Assembly (NCBI RefSeq): GCF_900312995.1
Contig: NZ_ONZI01000002.1
Location: 372,001-436,000 of the forward strand
DNA from: Kushneria phyllosphaerae
GTDB taxonomy: Bacteria > Pseudomonadota > Gammaproteobacteria > Pseudomonadales > Halomonadaceae
Length of the DNA stretch: 64,000 nucleotides
Direction: 5' to 3'
The stretch's first letter is position 1; the number at the start of each line of letters is the position of its first letter. A program made the translations under genes and the position numbers. The notes below the pieces were generated by a model. That model had not been told where the DNA came from. It worked only from the letters and a program-made list of their open reading frames with translations, and ran no database searches. Shown piece after piece: positions 1-7,912 of this stretch.

Positions 1-118
1 TAGAACCTTCGTCAACGAGCATGGCGGTGACCCGGACATCGTCAACATCACCGAACGCGATCAGCCCCGTCCTGCCCGTACCAACGAGCTTCAATCCCTT
101 GCCGTGGAGATTCGCTGA
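1..118 (+). CDS. nirB: Nitrite reductase [NAD(P)H] large subunit, C-terminal fragment
   Basis: This is the open frame from the window edge to the TGA at 116-118, about 38 codons. Its last residues are acidic and proline-rich (for example EHGGDPDIV and ERDQPRPA), like the C-termini of NirB-type assimilatory nitrite reductases. The assignment rests mainly on the next gene being nirD, whose ATG overlaps this stop (ATGA), as expected for translationally coupled nirB-nirD. The large subunit carries the FAD, siroheme and 4Fe-4S centres and reduces nitrite to ammonium in the cytoplasm. None of those domains lie inside the window, so only the end of the gene can be described. Confidence 0.75.
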   Translation, partial: RTFVNEHGGDPDIVNITERDQPRPARTNELQSLAVEIR

Positions 119-480
119 TGAGCACTGCAACTGCTGCCAAAAACACTGCTCAGGTCCTGTGCGGCGTCCATGACCTGGTCGACTACTCGGGCGTGGTGGC
201 CCTGCACGACGGCCGCCAGATCGCGCTGTTCTATCTGCCCCACGGGCGCGACCGTCACAGCGCCCCGGAGGTGTTTGGCATCGACAATCATGACCCCTTT
301 TCGAACGCCAACGTGATCGGTCGCGGCATCATCGGCGACAAGGCCGGTGAACTGGTCGTCGCCTCGCCCATTTACAAGCAGCACTTTCGGCTCACCGATG
401 GCGTCTGTCTTGAAGACAGCGATGTTCGCCTGGCCACCTTTGATGTCCGGCTCGAGGGCGAATGCGTCGTCATTGTCTGA
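118..480 (+). CDS. nirD: Nitrite reductase small subunit NirD
   Basis: A 120-residue Rieske-like small subunit of the cytoplasmic assimilatory nitrite reductase. The family signature is clear: VFGIDNHDPFSNANVIGRG in the middle, then VVASPIYKQHFRLTDG and a C-terminal GVCLEDSD block. NirD proteins have the Rieske fold but usually lack the cysteine/histidine ligands of the 2Fe-2S cluster. Here the expected CxH pairs are likewise absent, which is normal for the family. The start overlaps the nirB stop by four bases. A nitrite/formate channel gene follows 66 bp downstream, so the operon probably handles nitrite uptake and reduction. No promoter is visible because the operon begins before the window. 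Confidence 0.93.
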   Translation: MSTATAAKNTAQVLCGVHDLVDYSGVVALHDGRQIALFYLPHGRDRHSAPEVFGIDNHDPFSNANVIGRGIIGDKAGELVVASPIYKQHFRLTDGVCLEDSDVRLATFDVRLEGECVVIV

Positions 481-546
481 TGGCGACGATTTGATCACCG
501 GCCCCATCGATGCATGGCATAACAACAACACACCAGAGGCCATACC

Positions 547-1374
547 ATGTCCTATCTCACCCCTGCTGAATTCGCCACCAAAATGGTCGATTCCGGTGCG
601 TCAAAGATTGCGATGTCCACGCGTGACACGCTGATTCGAGCCTTCATGGCCGGCGCCATTCTGGCCCTGGCCGCTGCCTTTGCGATCACCATTACGGTAC
701 AGACCGGCCAGCCCCTGATCGGCGCCATACTCTTTCCGGTCGGGTTCGTGATGCTCTATCTGATGGGCTTTGATCTGCTCACGGGCGTGTTCATGCTCAC
801 GCCGCTGGCGCTGCTGGACCGACGCCCCGGCGTCACCCTCAACGGTATTCTGCGCAACTGGGGCTGGGTGTTTCTGGGCAATCTTGGCGGGGCACTGACG
901 GTGGCCTTCATGATCGCCTTCATTCTTACCTACGGCTTCTCCATTGGCCCGGGCGAGATCGGTGGAAAGATTGCCAGCATCGGCAAGGCGCGCACCCTGG
1001 GGTACGCCGAATACGGACTGGCCGGCTGGCTGACCATTTTCATGCGCGGCATGCTGTGCAACTGGATGGTGTCGATGGGTGTGGTGGGCGCCATGGTCTC
1101 AAGCTCGGTCAGCGGCAAGGCGATTGCGATGTGGATGCCGATCATGCTGTTTTTCTACATGGGTTTTGAGCACTCGATCGTCAACATGTTCCTGTTCCCT
1201 TCGGCGCTGATCATGGGGGGTGATTTCTCGGTATGGGACTACATGTGGTGGAACGAGATCCCCACCGTGCTGGGCAACCTGGCCGGCGGACTCGCCTTTA
1301 CGGGTCTGACCCTCTATACCACCCATGTCCGCACCGGTCCGAAACGGGAAATGGTCCAACCCCCGGTAAAATGA
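547..1374 (+). CDS. nirC: Formate/nitrite transporter family channel (NirC-like)
   Basis: A 275-residue inner-membrane protein with about six hydrophobic segments, the normal size for FNT channels (FocA/NirC/HSC). Family marks include an N-terminal PAEFATKMVDSGASK, the glycine-rich LYLMGFDLLTGVFML segment corresponding to the broken helix near the pore, and FYMGFEHSIVNMF, which holds the conserved pore histidine of FNT proteins. Position directly after nirBD supports nitrite import rather than formate export; this is inference from context. The start at the ATG of MSYLTPAEF has a purine-rich CCAGAGG stretch upstream. A strong hairpin terminator follows the stop. Confidence 0.88.
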   Translation: MSYLTPAEFATKMVDSGASKIAMSTRDTLIRAFMAGAILALAAAFAITITVQTGQPLIGAILFPVGFVMLYLMGFDLLTGVFMLTPLALLDRRPGVTLNGILRNWGWVFLGNLGGALTVAFMIAFILTYGFSIGPGEIGGKIASIGKARTLGYAEYGLAGWLTIFMRGMLCNWMVSMGVVGAMVSSSVSGKAIAMWMPIMLFFYMGFEHSIVNMFLFPSALIMGGDFSVWDYMWWNEIPTVLGNLAGGLAFTGLTLYTTHVRTGPKREMVQPPVK

Positions 1375-1403
1375 TTCAGCGCGCCATGACACGCACCGAC
1401 GCC

Positions 1404-1426
1404 AAAGGGCCCCTGTGGGGCCCTTT
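1404..1426 (+). terminator. Rho-independent terminator of the nir operon
   Basis: Perfect 10-bp inverted repeat (AAAGGGCCCC / GGGGCCCTTT) around a TGT loop, ending in a T run and lying 30 bp after the nirC-like stop. The A/T flanks make it usable in either direction. Confidence 0.85.
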
Positions 1427-1579
1427 TACCGTGGCGCACCGCCTTCCTTTTGATCGGCTTCTTTTTGATTTGGGGCAGATGTCATGCATCCGTATCCGTT
1501 AAAGTAGAACGTCAGCACGGAGCATTGATATCGATGCACGGCTCATATCGGTCGGGATGGCTTTAAAGGGAGGGTCAGC

Positions 1580-3145
1580 ATGAAGGCAACCGCCAGCGAG
1601 CGCTGTCAGTTGAAGGGATGGGAATCGCGTTTGATGAGCGCAGATGAGGCCGCCGAATTGATTCAGGACGGCATGATTGTCGGCATGAGCGGGTTTACCC
1701 GCGCAGGGGAAGCCAAGGAGGTACCGTTGGCCCTGGCGCGCCGTGCCAGGCATGATCCGCTAAAAATCAGCCTGATGACCGGCGCATCACTGGGCAATGA
1801 CATCGACCGCCATTTGACCGAAGCCGGCGTACTGGCCCGGCGCATGCCCTTTCAGGTCGACAAGACACTGCGAGGCGCCATCAATCGCGGCGAGGTGATG
1901 TTTATCGATCAGCACCTGTCGGAGACCGTCGAGCAGCTGCGTAACAAGCAGCTGGGGCATATCGATGTCGCCATCATTGAAGCCAGCGCGATCACCGCGG
2001 ACGGCGGCATTGTGCCCACCGCCTCGGTGGGCAATTCGGCAAGCTTTGCGATCCTGGCCGACAAGGTCATCATCGAGCTCAATCTCGCCACGCCTGCGGC
2101 GTTGATCGGCCTGCATGACATCTATATTCCTCAGATGCGACCGGCCCGCCAACCCATCCCGGTGGTAGATGCCAGCACCCGCATTGGTGTGGACCATATC
2201 CCCATCGATCCGGCCAAAATTGCCGCGATCGTGCTCACCGAAGGTCAGGACAGTCCCTCCACGGTGGGCATTCCCAATGAAGACACCCAGCGTATTGCCC
2301 GGCATCTGATCGGTTTTTTCGAGCATGAAGTTGAGGTGGGCAGACTGCCGCCGTCACTGATGCCCCTTCAGGCAGGTATCGGCACCATGTCCAACGCCGT
2401 GCTTAACGGCCTGATGGAGGGACCCTTCGAGGATCTCACCATGTACTCGGAAGTGCTGCAGGACAGCACCTTCAACCTGCTCGACAGCGGCAAGATGACC
2501 TTTGCCTCGGGCAGCTCGATCACGCTTTCCGAGGAGTGCGGCCAACGTATCTGGCCACACCTGGCCGACTATCGAGACCGCATCGTGCTGCGCCCGCAGG
2601 AGATGTCCAACCACCCGGGCATCGTGCGGCGCCTGGGCATCATTGCCATCAATACGGCGCTTGAGGCCGACATTTACGGCAATGTGAACTCGACCCACGT
2701 TAATGCCACCAGGATGATGAACGGCATCGGCGGTTCGGGAGATTTTGCCCGCAATGGCCACCTGTCGATCTTTATTACCAAATCGACGGCCAAAAACGGC
2801 GCGCTTTCAAGTTTCGTGCCCTTTGTCAGTCATGTGGACCACTGCGAGCACGATGTCGACATTCTGGTCTCCGAACATGGCCTGGCCGACCTGCGTGGTC
2901 TGGCACCCCGCGAGCGGGCCGACATCATCATCGAGCACTGTGCCGACCCGCTATACCGGCCGGCATTGCGTGCCTATTTCAGCGAGGCATGCCAGCGCGG
3001 CGGCCACACGCCACACTGCCTGGAAAAAGCACTCTCCTGGCATCTGGCCGCCGAGCAGGAAGGCTCAATGCTCGGGCTGACCGAGCCCTCCTGCGCCGGA
3101 CATCAACCCCATCCCTGTGGCGTCAGAGACGACGCCACGGCTTGA
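1580..3145 (+). CDS. Acetyl-CoA hydrolase/transferase family protein (succinate:acetate/propionate CoA-transferase type)
   Basis: A 521-residue class I CoA-transferase of the Ach1/Cat1/ScpC/AarC group, which moves CoA between succinyl-CoA and acetate or propionate in the cytoplasm. N-terminal features: AAELIQDGMIVGMSGFTRAG. C-terminal features: YSEVLQDSTFNLLDSG, containing the Glu expected to form the CoA thioester; FASGSSITLSE; and the GIGGSGDFARN glycine-rich motif. DILVSEHGLADLRGLAPRER near the end is strongly conserved in the family. The start follows a good ribosome site (GGGAGGG). The 3' end overlaps the convergent otnI gene by 23 bp. The exact acyl specificity cannot be decided from sequence, so no gene symbol is given. 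Confidence 0.88.
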   Translation: MKATASERCQLKGWESRLMSADEAAELIQDGMIVGMSGFTRAGEAKEVPLALARRARHDPLKISLMTGASLGNDIDRHLTEAGVLARRMPFQVDKTLRGAINRGEVMFIDQHLSETVEQLRNKQLGHIDVAIIEASAITADGGIVPTASVGNSASFAILADKVIIELNLATPAALIGLHDIYIPQMRPARQPIPVVDASTRIGVDHIPIDPAKIAAIVLTEGQDSPSTVGIPNEDTQRIARHLIGFFEHEVEVGRLPPSLMPLQAGIGTMSNAVLNGLMEGPFEDLTMYSEVLQDSTFNLLDSGKMTFASGSSITLSEECGQRIWPHLADYRDRIVLRPQEMSNHPGIVRRLGIIAINTALEADIYGNVNSTHVNATRMMNGIGGSGDFARNGHLSIFITKSTAKNGALSSFVPFVSHVDHCEHDVDILVSEHGLADLRGLAPRERADIIIEHCADPLYRPALRAYFSEACQRGGHTPHCLEKALSWHLAAEQEGSMLGLTEPSCAGHQPHPCGVRDDATA

Positions 3146-3905
3146 ACCACTCAAGCCCCGCTGCCGTTTCACCGCGGGGCTTGTACTCACAGCCCAGCCA
3201 GCCGTCAAAACCCACCTGATCCAGCTGCTCGAACAGCCAGGGATAGTTGACCTCGCCGGTATCGGGCTCATGACGCTCGGGCACACCGGCGATCTGGATA
3301 TGGCCGACCCCTTCACGGTACTCCTCAAAGGTGGTCCAGATATCTCCATCCATGATCTGGGTGTGATAGAAGTCCATCTGCACCCGAACATTGGGCTCGC
3401 CGAGCGTTTCGATGATCTCGTGCGCGTCATGCTGGTGGTTGATGAAATATCCCGGCATGTCGCGGCTGTTGATCGGCTCAAGCAGCAGCGTAATGCCTTC
3501 CTCGGCCAGTCGACGAGCGGCAAGGCGAATATTGTTCAGATAGGTATAGTGCATGGCCGAAAGATCAGCCCCCTCGGCGGCCACCCCGGCCATGGCATGC
3601 ACTCTCGGGCAGTTCAACGCGCGGGCGTAACGGATCGCCGTCTCGACGCTGTCACGAAACTCGCCTTCACGCCCGGGCAGCGCGGCAAGACCGCGCTCAC
3701 CGGCGTCCCAGTCTCCGGCAGGCAGGTTGAACAGCACCTGCTTGAGGTCATGTCGCTTGAGCTCCCGGGCGATGTCATCGGGCTCAAAGGCGTAGGGAAA
3801 GAGATATTCCACCGCTTCAAAGCCCTGAGCCGCGGCCTGTTCAAAGCGCTGCATGAAGGCGACTTCGTTGAACATCGTGGTGAGGTTGGCAGCAAAACGC
3901 GGCAT
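3123..3905 (-). CDS. otnI: 2-oxo-tetronate isomerase (hydroxypyruvate isomerase family)
   Basis: A 260-residue TIM-barrel sugar isomerase of the Hyi/OtnI family (xylose isomerase-like fold). Recognisable pieces are MPRFAANLTTMFNE at the N-terminus, VEYLFPYAF, LLLEPINSRDMPGYF with the metal-ligand Glu, and VRVQMDFYHTQIMDGD, then GHIQIAGVPERHEPDTGE near the end. In the DUF1537 tetronate pathway OtnI interconverts 2-oxo- and 3-oxo-tetronate before phosphorylation. I chose the ATG at 3905 over an upstream in-frame start because AGGAG lies just upstream and family members start MPRFAANL. It is the last gene of the leftward gntR-ltnD-otnK-otnC-otnI operon. Confidence 0.88.
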   Translation of the reverse strand: MPRFAANLTTMFNEVAFMQRFEQAAAQGFEAVEYLFPYAFEPDDIARELKRHDLKQVLFNLPAGDWDAGERGLAALPGREGEFRDSVETAIRYARALNCPRVHAMAGVAAEGADLSAMHYTYLNNIRLAARRLAEEGITLLLEPINSRDMPGYFINHQHDAHEIIETLGEPNVRVQMDFYHTQIMDGDIWTTFEEYREGVGHIQIAGVPERHEPDTGEVNYPWLFEQLDQVGFDGWLGCEYKPRGETAAGLEWFKPWRRL

Positions 3906-3947
3906 GAGCGCTCCTTTAAACAATGGATAACAACAGACCTTTATGGC

Positions 3948-3967
3948 CCGGCGCCCGAAGGCGCCGG
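3948..3967 (-). other. UUCG-capped hairpin in the otnC-otnI spacer
   Basis: Perfect 8-bp stem (CCGGCGCC / GGCGCCGG). Read in the direction of transcription (minus strand) the loop is TTCG, giving the very stable C(UUCG)G tetraloop in RNA. There is no T tract, so it is more likely an mRNA stability or processing element than a full terminator. That role is inferred. Confidence 0.6.
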
Positions 3968-3979
3968 AAACAAGGTGCC

Positions 3980-4639
3980 CTACCAGCGGGCGCCAAACTG
4001 CTCGCGCAGATCATCAAGCTGCGCCTCACTCAGCGTATTGATACTGTGCCCCTGGAGCATCAGGAACAGACGTGCGGTCTCTTCAAGCTCCTCGATGGCG
4101 TTGCGGGCCGCTTCCAGAGTCTTGCCGGCGACCACCGGACCATGGTTGGCCAGCAGCACGGCACTGTAATCCGGGGCGTATTCACGCACCGCCTCCCCCA
4201 TGCCCGGGTCGCCCGGACGGAAATAGGGCAACAGCGGCAGACGCCCCACGCGCATCACAAAATAGGGCGTGATCGGCGGCAGACAGGAGTTGGCGTCCAG
4301 TCCAGCCAGACAGGAGACGGCCGAGGCATGGGTGGAATGCAGGTGGATGACCCCGCCGGCCTCCTCGCGCGTCTCGTAGAAGGCGCGGTGAAGAAAGGAC
4401 TCCTTGGTCGGTGGCTTGCCGGAAATCAGATTGCCCTCCCAATCGAGCTTTGAGATCTCGGCCGGGTCCAGCGCGCCCAGGCTTGCATTGGTCGGCGTCA
4501 TCAGCCAGCCGCCTTCGCATTTGGCGCTGATATTGCCAGAGGTACCGGGCGCCATGCCCAGCTGACGAAAGGCCCGTCCGATCTCACTGATCTCCTCGCG
4601 CAGGCGATTTTCTTCACTGTGGGTATTGATATGGCTCAT
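3980..4639 (-). CDS. otnC: 3-oxo-tetronate 4-phosphate decarboxylase (class II aldolase family)
   Basis: A 219-residue zinc-dependent class II aldolase/adducin-fold enzyme. Visible marks are GTSGNISAK near residue 35 (phosphate-binding loop), HLHSTHASAVSCL with two metal-ligand histidines around residues 98-103, and LLANHGPVVAGKTL with the third histidine near residue 165. In the tetronate pathway OtnC converts 3-oxo-tetronate 4-phosphate to dihydroxyacetone phosphate and CO2. Assignment as OtnC rather than a generic fuculose-phosphate aldolase depends on its neighbours OtnK and OtnI. Its start overlaps the otnK stop by four bases, indicating translational coupling. Confidence 0.87.
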   Translation of the reverse strand: MSHINTHSEENRLREEISEIGRAFRQLGMAPGTSGNISAKCEGGWLMTPTNASLGALDPAEISKLDWEGNLISGKPPTKESFLHRAFYETREEAGGVIHLHSTHASAVSCLAGLDANSCLPPITPYFVMRVGRLPLLPYFRPGDPGMGEAVREYAPDYSAVLLANHGPVVAGKTLEAARNAIEELEETARLFLMLQGHSINTLSEAQLDDLREQFGARW

Positions 4640-5907
4640 GGCATTGTCTCCCAGGCCTTTGTCATGAAGTCTTCGCTGCCGAAATTGCCCGACTTGAGCG
4701 CCAGGGCCAGCCGCTCATGGCTGCCCAGCGTCACGGTCCACGGCACCCCCGGATCTATGCTCGGCCCGATCTGAAGGCCTTTCACCTCAAGTGCGCTGAC
4801 CACGGCGCCCGAGCTTTCGCCACCGGCCACCAGCAGGCGGCGCACATCCATATCCCTGACCAGAGTCGCAGCAATCTCTCCCAGCGCGCGCTCGACAATC
4901 TCGCCGGCTTCCTGCACGCCCAGTGTCTGCTGCGCCTTTTTGACATTATCAGGAGCGGCGCTGGCATAAATCAGCACGGGCGATGCGTCGAGGTGCGCTC
5001 GTGACAGTGACAGCGCCTCGTCGATCTGGCTTTGATAGTCTTCGGCCAATGCCAGCGCATCGAGCCGGTAATGGGGATAGTGCGCTTTGGCGTGTTCGAT
5101 CTGGGCCAGCGTCGCGCGCGAGCAGCTGCCGCTGAGGATGGCTTCACGCCCTGAAGTGGCCGGTAACTCGGCAGCGCGGTCACCGGTCAGTTGATTGGTC
5201 CAGCGGGCGTGAAGGCCCAGCGCCAGCCCCGAACCGGCAGTGACAAGACGCAGGTCTCGACAGGCTTCACCGAGCGTTTCCAGATCGCGCTGCTCGATGG
5301 CATCAAGAATCGCCACGCCAACGCCATCCGCCTGCAGCGCCTCAAAACGCTGGCGAACGGCCTCGCTGCCCAGGCGTACGCAATCAAGGTCGACCAGCCC
5401 GACCCGGTGTTGGGTCTGACTGCCCATGACGCGCACCAGATTGGCATCCGTCATCGGGGTGAGCGGATGATCCTGCATGCCGCTTTCATTGAGCGGTACA
5501 CCGCCTGCGAACAGGTAGCCGTTGTAGACCGTGCGGCGATTGGCCGGCAGCGCTGGACAAGCCACGGTAAAGGGCGCATCGAGCGCTTTCATCAGTGCAT
5601 CGGTGACCGGACCGATGTTGCCCTCGGCAGTGGAGTCAAAGGTGGAGCAGTACTTGAAGTAGAACTGTTCGCAGCCGCGGGCCTGAAGCCATTCCAGCGC
5701 TGCCAGTGACTGCGATATCGCATCACCCGAGGCAATGGTGCGGCTCTTGAGTGCCACGACTACGGCATCGACGTCCTTGAGTTCGTCGGCCAGCCCCTCA
5801 TCGGGGACGCCGATGGTCTGCACGGTGCGCATGCCGATACTGACCAGCTGGCTGGCCAGATCGGTGGCACCGGTAAAGTCATCTGCAATACAGCCCAGTA
5901 AAGGCAT
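4636..5907 (-). CDS. otnK: 3-oxo-tetronate kinase (DUF1537 family)
   Basis: A 423-residue four-carbon acid sugar kinase. The N-terminal domain begins MPLLGCIADDFTGATDLA, the diagnostic DDFTGA(T/N)D motif of DUF1537 kinases, with YFKYCSTFDSTAEGNIGP near residue 85. The C-terminal nucleotide-binding domain contains LLVAGGESSGAV and SIDPGVPWTVTLG. It uses ATP to phosphorylate 3-oxo-tetronate at C4. Length is typical. It lies between ltnD (23 bp upstream) and otnC (4-bp overlap), the order expected for this pathway. DUF1537 members also act on other acid sugars; the nearby LtnD and DenD dehydrogenases favour the tetronate pathway. Confidence 0.9.
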   Translation of the reverse strand: MPLLGCIADDFTGATDLASQLVSIGMRTVQTIGVPDEGLADELKDVDAVVVALKSRTIASGDAISQSLAALEWLQARGCEQFYFKYCSTFDSTAEGNIGPVTDALMKALDAPFTVACPALPANRRTVYNGYLFAGGVPLNESGMQDHPLTPMTDANLVRVMGSQTQHRVGLVDLDCVRLGSEAVRQRFEALQADGVGVAILDAIEQRDLETLGEACRDLRLVTAGSGLALGLHARWTNQLTGDRAAELPATSGREAILSGSCSRATLAQIEHAKAHYPHYRLDALALAEDYQSQIDEALSLSRAHLDASPVLIYASAAPDNVKKAQQTLGVQEAGEIVERALGEIAATLVRDMDVRRLLVAGGESSGAVVSALEVKGLQIGPSIDPGVPWTVTLGSHERLALALKSGNFGSEDFMTKAWETMP

Positions 5908-5930
5908 GGGGCTCTCCCTGGTTGGCAGAA

Positions 5931-6836
5931 TTAGTCGTTGGCAGCACGGGTGGGCAGATCGATCCCCGGAAAGATACGCACGACGCCGGCATCATCCTCG
6001 CGACCAAACCCCATGGAAGAAGCCTGACTGAACATGGTCAGGGCCTGGGCAGTCATCGGCAGCGGGAAGCGCCCGGCGCGCGCAGTGTCATGCACCAGAC
6101 CGAGATCCTTGACGAAGATGTCTACCGCCGAGCGCGGGGTGTAGTCACCAGCAATAATGTGCGGCACGCGGTTTTCAAACATCCAGGAGTTGCCGGCGCT
6201 TTTGGTGATCACCTCATACAGCGTTTGCGGGTCACAGCCACTTTTGATGCCGTAGGCCATCGCCTCAGCGGCCGCGGCAATATGCACGCCCGCCAGCAGC
6301 TGGTTGACCAGCTTGACCTGCGAGCCCTGCCCGGGCGCCTCGCCCAGACGAAAGATGGTGGCCGCGATGGCATCCAGTGCCGGCTGGGCACGCTCAAACA
6401 CCTCTGATGGACCGGAAGCCATCAACGTCAGTTCACCGGCCGCGGATTTGACCGCGCCGCCCGAAATGGGGATATCGAGATAGTCGATCCCCTTTTCATT
6501 TAGCTCGGCCGCCAGCGCGATCACATCGTCCGGCGCCGCCGTGGCACACCCCACCACGATGCTGCCGGGCGCCAGAGTCGAGGCCAGGCCGTCGTCTCCC
6601 AGCAGTACCTGACGCATCTGGGCGGCATTGACGACCACCAGAAAGACGATATCGACCTGACGCCCCATCTCGGCGGGATTGGCGACCGGCCTTCCCCCCT
6701 CGGCCGTGAGTTTTTCAAGGGCGCTGGCGTTGATATCGCAGCCCAGGGTGTCGAACCCGCCGCGGATCAGCGATGACGCCATCCCCATACCCATTGACCC
6801 CAACCCGATCACGCCTGCTCTGAGTCTGTCTGCCAT
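5931..6836 (-). CDS. ltnD: L-threonate dehydrogenase (3-hydroxyisobutyrate dehydrogenase family)
   Basis: A 301-residue beta-hydroxyacid dehydrogenase. The N-terminal Rossmann motif is VIGLGSMGMGMASSL, followed by GCDINASALEKL. The substrate-binding motif DIPISGGAVKSAAGELTLMASG (shown here only in its family sense) lies near residue 118, and the catalytic lysine motif GSQVKLVNQLLAG near residue 165. Within the family this matches the LtnD branch, which oxidises L-threonate to 2-oxo-tetronate with NAD. I start at the ATG at 6836, which has AAGGAG seven bases upstream; an earlier GTG at 6854 lacks such a site. It follows gntR by 52 bp in the same operon. Confidence 0.85.
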   Translation of the reverse strand: MADRLRAGVIGLGSMGMGMASSLIRGGFDTLGCDINASALEKLTAEGGRPVANPAEMGRQVDIVFLVVVNAAQMRQVLLGDDGLASTLAPGSIVVGCATAAPDDVIALAAELNEKGIDYLDIPISGGAVKSAAGELTLMASGPSEVFERAQPALDAIAATIFRLGEAPGQGSQVKLVNQLLAGVHIAAAAEAMAYGIKSGCDPQTLYEVITKSAGNSWMFENRVPHIIAGDYTPRSAVDIFVKDLGLVHDTARAGRFPLPMTAQALTMFSQASSMGFGREDDAGVVRIFPGIDLPTRAAND

Positions 6837-6888
6837 GCGATTACTCCTTGACACAATTAGTCCTTGATAAAATCAGTCCATGCTGAAA

Positions 6889-7665
6889 TTAATGCTGGCC
6901 ATCGTTGCCAGTGTGCTCGAACGCCTCGATCAACGATGGCGGTATATCACTCAGGCGCCTGCGGGCCTGATCCATGTGCCACCACGCCGCCTGTCGCGCC
7001 GCATCACCATCCCCCAGGGCGATGGCTTCAAGAATGGCGTCATGCTCGCTGATGACTTCAGCGACAAAGGTGTCACGCCGCGCTTCATTGCGTCGGGTCA
7101 GACTGATGGCCTGATGCAGGAAGCGGTTATAGAAATCCAGAACCGTGATGAAGTACTCATTGTTTGAGGCTTCGGCAATGGCGCGATGAAAGGCCATGTC
7201 CTGCTCGACGCCGGACTCGCCGGCGTCTACGGCCTCATCAATGTCGACCATGGCATTGCGCAATCTTCGCAGCTGCGCCCGCGAGCAGCGCGTTGCGGCA
7301 TGAAAGGCCGCCTCGCCTTCCAGCGCACGACGCAGCTCCAGCAGATGCAGCACAGAAGCCAGTGACTCGCCAGGCAACGCCTGTACCAGCGAGACCCTCG
7401 GCTCATCGGCCACGAAACTGCCGCTACCGCGCCTTGAGACAACAAGACCGGCATTGCGCAGCATGGAAATGGCCTCGCGTACCACCGAACGACTGACCTC
7501 ATGGCGCTCTCCGAGCGCTGCCTCGGTCGGCAGGCGCTGCCCCGGGCACAGCTCACCGGTATGGATGGCCCGGGTCAGCGCATTGGCAATCTGTTCGGCA
7601 AGCCCGGGGGCTCTTTCCGAGACTTTCCCTTCCAACACGCGGTTGCCTGATGGCGAATCAGCCAT
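6889..7665 (-). CDS. GntR-family (FadR/FCD subfamily) transcriptional regulator of the tetronate cluster
   Basis: A 258-residue regulator. The N-terminal winged helix spans about residues 15-85 and includes LPTEAALGERHEVSRSVVRE and the wing GLVVSRRGSGSFV. The C-terminal FCD ligand-binding domain includes LRRALEGEAAFHAATR, DMAFHRAIAEASNNEYF with FCD metal-site residues, and SEHDAILEAIALGD. It is the first gene of the leftward catabolic operon and is divergent from denD. Two near-identical palindromes in the shared promoter region fit the TNGTNNNACNA consensus of FadR-type regulators, so it probably represses both directions and responds to a tetronate or its oxo derivative. The ligand is inferred. 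Confidence 0.88.
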   Translation of the reverse strand: MADSPSGNRVLEGKVSERAPGLAEQIANALTRAIHTGELCPGQRLPTEAALGERHEVSRSVVREAISMLRNAGLVVSRRGSGSFVADEPRVSLVQALPGESLASVLHLLELRRALEGEAAFHAATRCSRAQLRRLRNAMVDIDEAVDAGESGVEQDMAFHRAIAEASNNEYFITVLDFYNRFLHQAISLTRRNEARRDTFVAEVISEHDAILEAIALGDGDAARQAAWWHMDQARRRLSDIPPSLIEAFEHTGNDGQH

Positions 7666-7757
7666 GGTGCGCCCTCCTCAATGTCAGACGCGGCCCTGAA
7701 AGAAACGACGCTCCGGCGCCGAGTGTTCGACCAATGATCATATTGCCCTGCCCAATA

Positions 7758-7770
7758 GTTGTCAGACAAC
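7758..7770. promoter_or_regulatory. Probable GntR operator, copy 1 (gntR side)
   Basis: Perfect 13-bp palindrome GTTGTC-A-GACAAC about 93 bp upstream of the gntR start. Its core TTGTCAGACAA satisfies the TNGTNNNACNA consensus of FadR/FCD-type GntR proteins. Binding by the adjacent regulator is inferred. Confidence 0.7.
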
Positions 7771-7880
7771 ATTACAAAAAAAAGAGCAACACTCAATACC
7801 TTCTTGAATGATATCGCTCGAGGGACTTGATCATTCAGACAGGCGGTCATTGCCACCGACACCCACAGGGCTTACAGGAA

Positions 7881-7893
7881 GCTGTCCGACAAC
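7881..7893. promoter_or_regulatory. Probable GntR operator, copy 2 (denD side)
   Basis: GCTGTC-C-GACAAC differs from copy 1 only at the second base and at the central base. It lies 20 bp upstream of the denD start, where it would overlap the transcript start or early leader. Centre-to-centre spacing from copy 1 is 123 bp. Confidence 0.65.
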
Positions 7894-7912
7894 TGACACA
7901 AGGAAGCAGGCT

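Noticed and set aside
3117..4169. A 350-codon plus-strand frame opposite otnI and otnC
   Set aside because: Shadow of two well-supported minus-strand genes; composition is atypical and no family is recognised.
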